Below are positions 5,846 to 7,858 of a stretch of 7,858 nucleotides of DNA, piece after piece (within the stretch, counting starts at the first letter, position 1; every line of letters begins with the position of its first letter). The notes beneath the pieces were generated by a model. It had not been told where the DNA came from. It searched no databases and saw only the letters and a list, made by a program, of their open reading frames with translations. The stretch comes from CALXSC01 sp964493475 (lineage in GTDB: Bacteria; Pseudomonadota; Alphaproteobacteria; Rickettsiales; UBA1997), in the NCBI GenBank assembly GCA_964493475.1, contig CAZBNS010000074.1, forward strand, positions 1 through 7,858, given 5' to 3'. Both the position numbers and the translations under genes were made by a program.

Positions 5846-7210
5846 TCACGGAATCTGCTGTTGAGCCTGCTGCTGGCAGGGATTCGCAAGCCCAGCCATG
5901 ACGGACAACTGCGAATAGTAATCCTGTTCCTCCAGCAACACGCCGTATAAGTAGAACAGGTCAACCTTCGTGCCTGACGGTGCGAAGCGCGACTTCTTCA
6001 ACTCCACCTGATACTTCGGATTCGTCATAGGGTCGAAGTCATCGGCCTTGCTCATCCGCGCCCACAGCGAGGCGTCGTATTCGGTCTGACCTGAGTACCT
6101 GAGTGCCCCGTCGTTGCTTTCCGTGGACACCAGCACAATCGGAACGCCAGTCACCTTTGAGCATCTGCGCATCTCCTGAGTGCAGAGAGACACCTTTTGC
6201 TCGGGCGACTTCATTTCCTCCTTCGTCTCCGGTATCACGTCCTGAAGGTAGTCGAGTATCTGTAGCTTCGATCCCCTCGCAATCGAGGCCGAGTACCAAG
6301 AAGAAAGCTGTGAGCGCGTGCACATGTCGCCGTCGATGTCCAGAGGCCAAGCGGCAACGTCAGCCTCGGCCTGCCGCAAGAACTGTAGCTTTGACACAGG
6401 GAAGCCGGGGAGATTCAGCTTGTGTACGCTGATCTTCGCCCTTGCCGCCACCATAGCCCCCACGTACTGCTCTTCGGTCTGCTCTGTTGTCTTGACGGTG
6501 ACTCGCGTACCCATCGAGGCCACAGACTCGGCTATCATGCGGCACAGGGTTGATTTGCATGAGCCGGGACGCCCGCTTATCACCCAGTAGCTACCCTGTA
6601 GGATGCCAGCAGTCGCCTCGTCGAGCCACTTTAGGCCGGTCTGGATGCCCATTGGAGCTATACCGTTCGCGTTGTCTTCCCATGCCTGCACCGCGCTTCT
6701 GGCGATGTCCTGAACCTTCCTGCGCTGCTTGACGGATACGGTGTGCATCTTCGCAAACCGCATCTCGCTTTCAGCACGGATCATGTCTCCTGACTTGTCT
6801 CCCTTGTAAGCATCGTCCTTTATACGCTCTGCCTCTTCGATGGCCTTGCGCTTCAGTTGCTTGTCTGAGAGAATCTGTAGGTAGTACTCACAGTGGGCGG
6901 AAGTAGGCGTCTCGTCAATGAGCGACTGGACGTAAGAGATTCCGCCTATCTGTTCTAACTTGTTCTGACTTCTCAGGCGTTCACTCAGACTAAGGGGGTC
7001 GATGGGATAACCCTTGGTGCTCATGTCCTTCATGCAGGAGAACAGGAGCCTGTTGGCCGGTGTGAAGAACGTCTCTTCCGTGACACCTGACTTGATGGCA
7101 AGCTCGTATGGTGTGCCTCCCATGTCGAGCAGGATGGAGCCGAGTACGCCGCGTTCGGCCTCTTCGCTGTGGGGAGGTATCTGTGTGTTTTCAAACTTGT
7201 CGCGTTTCAA
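5846..7210 (-). CDS. DnaB-family replicative DNA helicase (phage type)
   Basis: This 454-residue protein (from TTG 7210) has the layout of the hexameric DnaB helicase that unwinds DNA at the fork. The DnaB-N-like helical domain spans about 10-115 (PPHSEEAERGVLGSILLD), followed by a linker and a RecA-like motor from about 180. In the motor: P-loop GRPGSCKS (213-220), catalytic Glu243 in TTEQTEE, Walker B-type ILDYLQ (Asp320), and Lys405/Lys406 with Arg408 in ELKKSRFAPSG (probable lysine and arginine fingers). The last P-loop glycine is Cys218 (codon at 6557-6559), which is unusual. The usual SQLNR motif reads STESN. The C-terminus is Gln-rich. TTG was chosen because GGAGG lies 7 nt before it and it overlaps the stop of the preceding gene; the farther GTG at 7237 would add 9 residues and lies upstream of that GGAGG. 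Confidence 0.93.
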   Translation of the reverse strand: MKRDKFENTQIPPHSEEAERGVLGSILLDMGGTPYELAIKSGVTEETFFTPANRLLFSCMKDMSTKGYPIDPLSLSERLRSQNKLEQIGGISYVQSLIDETPTSAHCEYYLQILSDKQLKRKAIEEAERIKDDAYKGDKSGDMIRAESEMRFAKMHTVSVKQRRKVQDIARSAVQAWEDNANGIAPMGIQTGLKWLDEATAGILQGSYWVISGRPGSCKSTLCRMIAESVASMGTRVTVKTTEQTEEQYVGAMVAARAKISVHKLNLPGFPVSKLQFLRQAEADVAAWPLDIDGDMCTRSQLSSWYSASIARGSKLQILDYLQDVIPETKEEMKSPEQKVSLCTQEMRRCSKVTGVPIVLVSTESNDGALRYSGQTEYDASLWARMSKADDFDPMTNPKYQVELKKSRFAPSGTKVDLFYLYGVLLEEQDYYSQLSVMAGLANPCQQQAQQQIP

Positions 7211-7635
7211 TTCATAACCTCCGTCAACGCTTTGCACGCAGGGCAGTCTGGATCTCTGCTCGACATCCCGGTGTCTGAGTCAGGGCACAGTCCATTCCAA
7301 TCGTGCTCCATTTCAAACGCCGCTTTGAACTTTGCCTTGAGTCCGTTAAGCTCTGCCTTCAGTGCCTTGATCGTCTCAAGTCCTTTGCGCAAGTCGTCGT
7401 CTCCTGTCTCGTCGGCAAGGCCAAGCTCGGCGCTGATCTCCTTGCGCAGACCGTAACGCTGTTCAAGCTGTGACTCTGCTCTCCATGCGCGTTCGCGGTA
7501 CTTCATGCGCTCTTTGTCTGCTGATGCAAGTTCGCGCTCAATAGTTTCAACATCTTCCGCATGACAATAATCGTGTCCTTCGTTTTTAACGTGCCACGGT
7601 TTCCTGATAGCATCCGTCCTAGGTGTATCGCTCAT
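7207..7635 (-). CDS. Phage protein, coiled-coil with C-terminal Cys cluster, unknown function
   Basis: This 142-residue protein begins SDTPRTDA, an N-terminal motif seen on many small phage proteins. Residues about 27-110 are strongly charged and helical, likely a coiled coil (ERELASADKERMKYRERAWRA region and KALKAELNGLKAKFKAA). The C-terminus carries His111, Cys117, Cys131 and Cys134 (CPAC), which could bind a metal. The ATG at 7635 shares its first base with the stop of the preceding gene (TGATG), and GAGG lies 5 nt upstream. The gene's TGA overlaps the TTG start of the helicase gene, so translation is probably coupled. The biochemical function is not known. Confidence 0.85.
   Translation of the reverse strand: MSDTPRTDAIRKPWHVKNEGHDYCHAEDVETIERELASADKERMKYRERAWRAESQLEQRYGLRKEISAELGLADETGDDDLRKGLETIKALKAELNGLKAKFKAAFEMEHDWNGLCPDSDTGMSSRDPDCPACKALTEVMN
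7218..7222 (-). promoter_or_regulatory. Ribosome-binding site for the helicase gene (decides TTG start)
   Basis: GGAGG on the minus strand lies 7 nt before TTG 7210. An ATG lies between them but belongs to the frame of the preceding gene (its penultimate codon). The site is inside the coding end of that gene. Confidence 0.75.
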
Positions 7636-7841
7636 CACAGCCTCACTCTCTTCTCAAGATCATCCCAAACTTGATTCGTCTCTCTGACCAACGGCATAGG
7701 CGTATTGCGTATGACATTCAGCTTTCTCAATGCCGTCTTCATGTGCCGGTGCTCGCGCACAATCTCGCGCACATGATCAGACAACGCTATCCAACCTGCG
7801 CGTTTCAGGTGTTTAAGCTGGTAGTGGATTGTGTGGTTCAT
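7635..7841 (-). CDS. Small basic protein of unknown function, first gene of the helicase operon in view
   Basis: This 68-residue, His- and Arg-rich protein starts at ATG 7841, with GGAGG 7 nt upstream. Its frame stays open to the window edge, so a longer form cannot be excluded, but the ribosome-binding site supports this start. Residues 5-20 (IHYQLKHLKRAGWIAL) resemble the recognition helix and turn of winged-helix regulators, but the protein is too short to show a full domain, so DNA binding is only a possibility. Its TGA overlaps the ATG of the next gene by one base. No promoter is visible in the 17 bases remaining upstream. Confidence 0.75.
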   Translation of the reverse strand: MNHTIHYQLKHLKRAGWIALSDHVREIVREHRHMKTALRKLNVIRNTPMPLVRETNQVWDDLEKRVRL

Positions 7842-7848
7842 AAGTCTG

Positions 7849-7853
7849 CCTCC
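7849..7853 (-). promoter_or_regulatory. Ribosome-binding site of the 68-aa gene
   Basis: GGAGG lies 7 nt before ATG 7841, the same spacing as at the helicase gene. Confidence 0.75.
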
Positions 7854-7858
7854 AGCCG

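Noticed and set aside
5866..5880. Hairpin CCTGC-TGCTG-GCAGG at the end of the helicase gene as a terminator
   Set aside because: It is only 5 bp, has no T tract on either strand, and is explained by Gln/Cys codons of the helicase C-terminus.
1..7858. CRISPR array, insertion sequence or retron-like element
   Set aside because: No regularly spaced repeats, transposase, terminal inverted repeats or reverse transcriptase motifs were seen on either strand.

Overview
The window looks like part of a temperate tailed-phage (or prophage) genome, probably from a Gram-negative, likely proteobacterial, host. The evidence is a giant multidomain 'polyvalent' protein with an ADP-ribosyltransferase-like domain, a tyrosine integrase beside a tRNA 3'-end sequence, and a DnaB-family replicative helicase in an operon of small phage-type genes. 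The host group is an inference: sequences of this polyvalent type are common in proteobacterial phages, and nothing here fixes the species. Coding regions hand-count at about 58-63% GC where sampled; the non-coding att/int control region is about 41%.

Layout. Bases 1-3600 (+) hold the C-terminal 1199 codons of a very large protein whose beginning lies off the left edge. Its parts are a small beta-rich segment, an ART-like domain that is clearly AT-richer than its surroundings, the start of a possible second such module interrupted by a 100-N assembly gap, and a long helical C-terminal region typical of phage polyvalent proteins. Bases 3601-4043 are non-coding. They carry a strong minus-strand hairpin terminator, a 23-nt piece with exact tRNA 3'-end geometry including CCA (best read as the attachment site core), short repeats, and a good sigma70-type promoter. 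Bases 4044-5844 (+) hold the integrase and a small basic protein of unknown function, overlapping and sharing an almost identical ribosome-binding leader. Bases 5846-7841 (-) hold three tightly overlapping genes, read right to left: a 68-aa protein, a 142-aa coiled-coil protein and the DnaB-like helicase. The helicase meets the small basic gene tail to tail with a single base between the stop codons.

How it fits together. The plus strand ends a late (virion or injected-protein) module and then carries the lysogeny integration cassette. The minus strand carries the early replication module. Phage-like genes lie on both sides of the tRNA fragment, so the site is better read as attP in a free or circular phage than as the edge of an integrated prophage. 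The main points worth a second look are the tRNA-end plus terminator pair, the compositionally foreign ART module bounded by repeated FRRS motifs, the altered P-loop of the helicase (Gly to Cys), the Asn in place of His in the integrase HxxR box, and the unknown gene co-expressed with the integrase.
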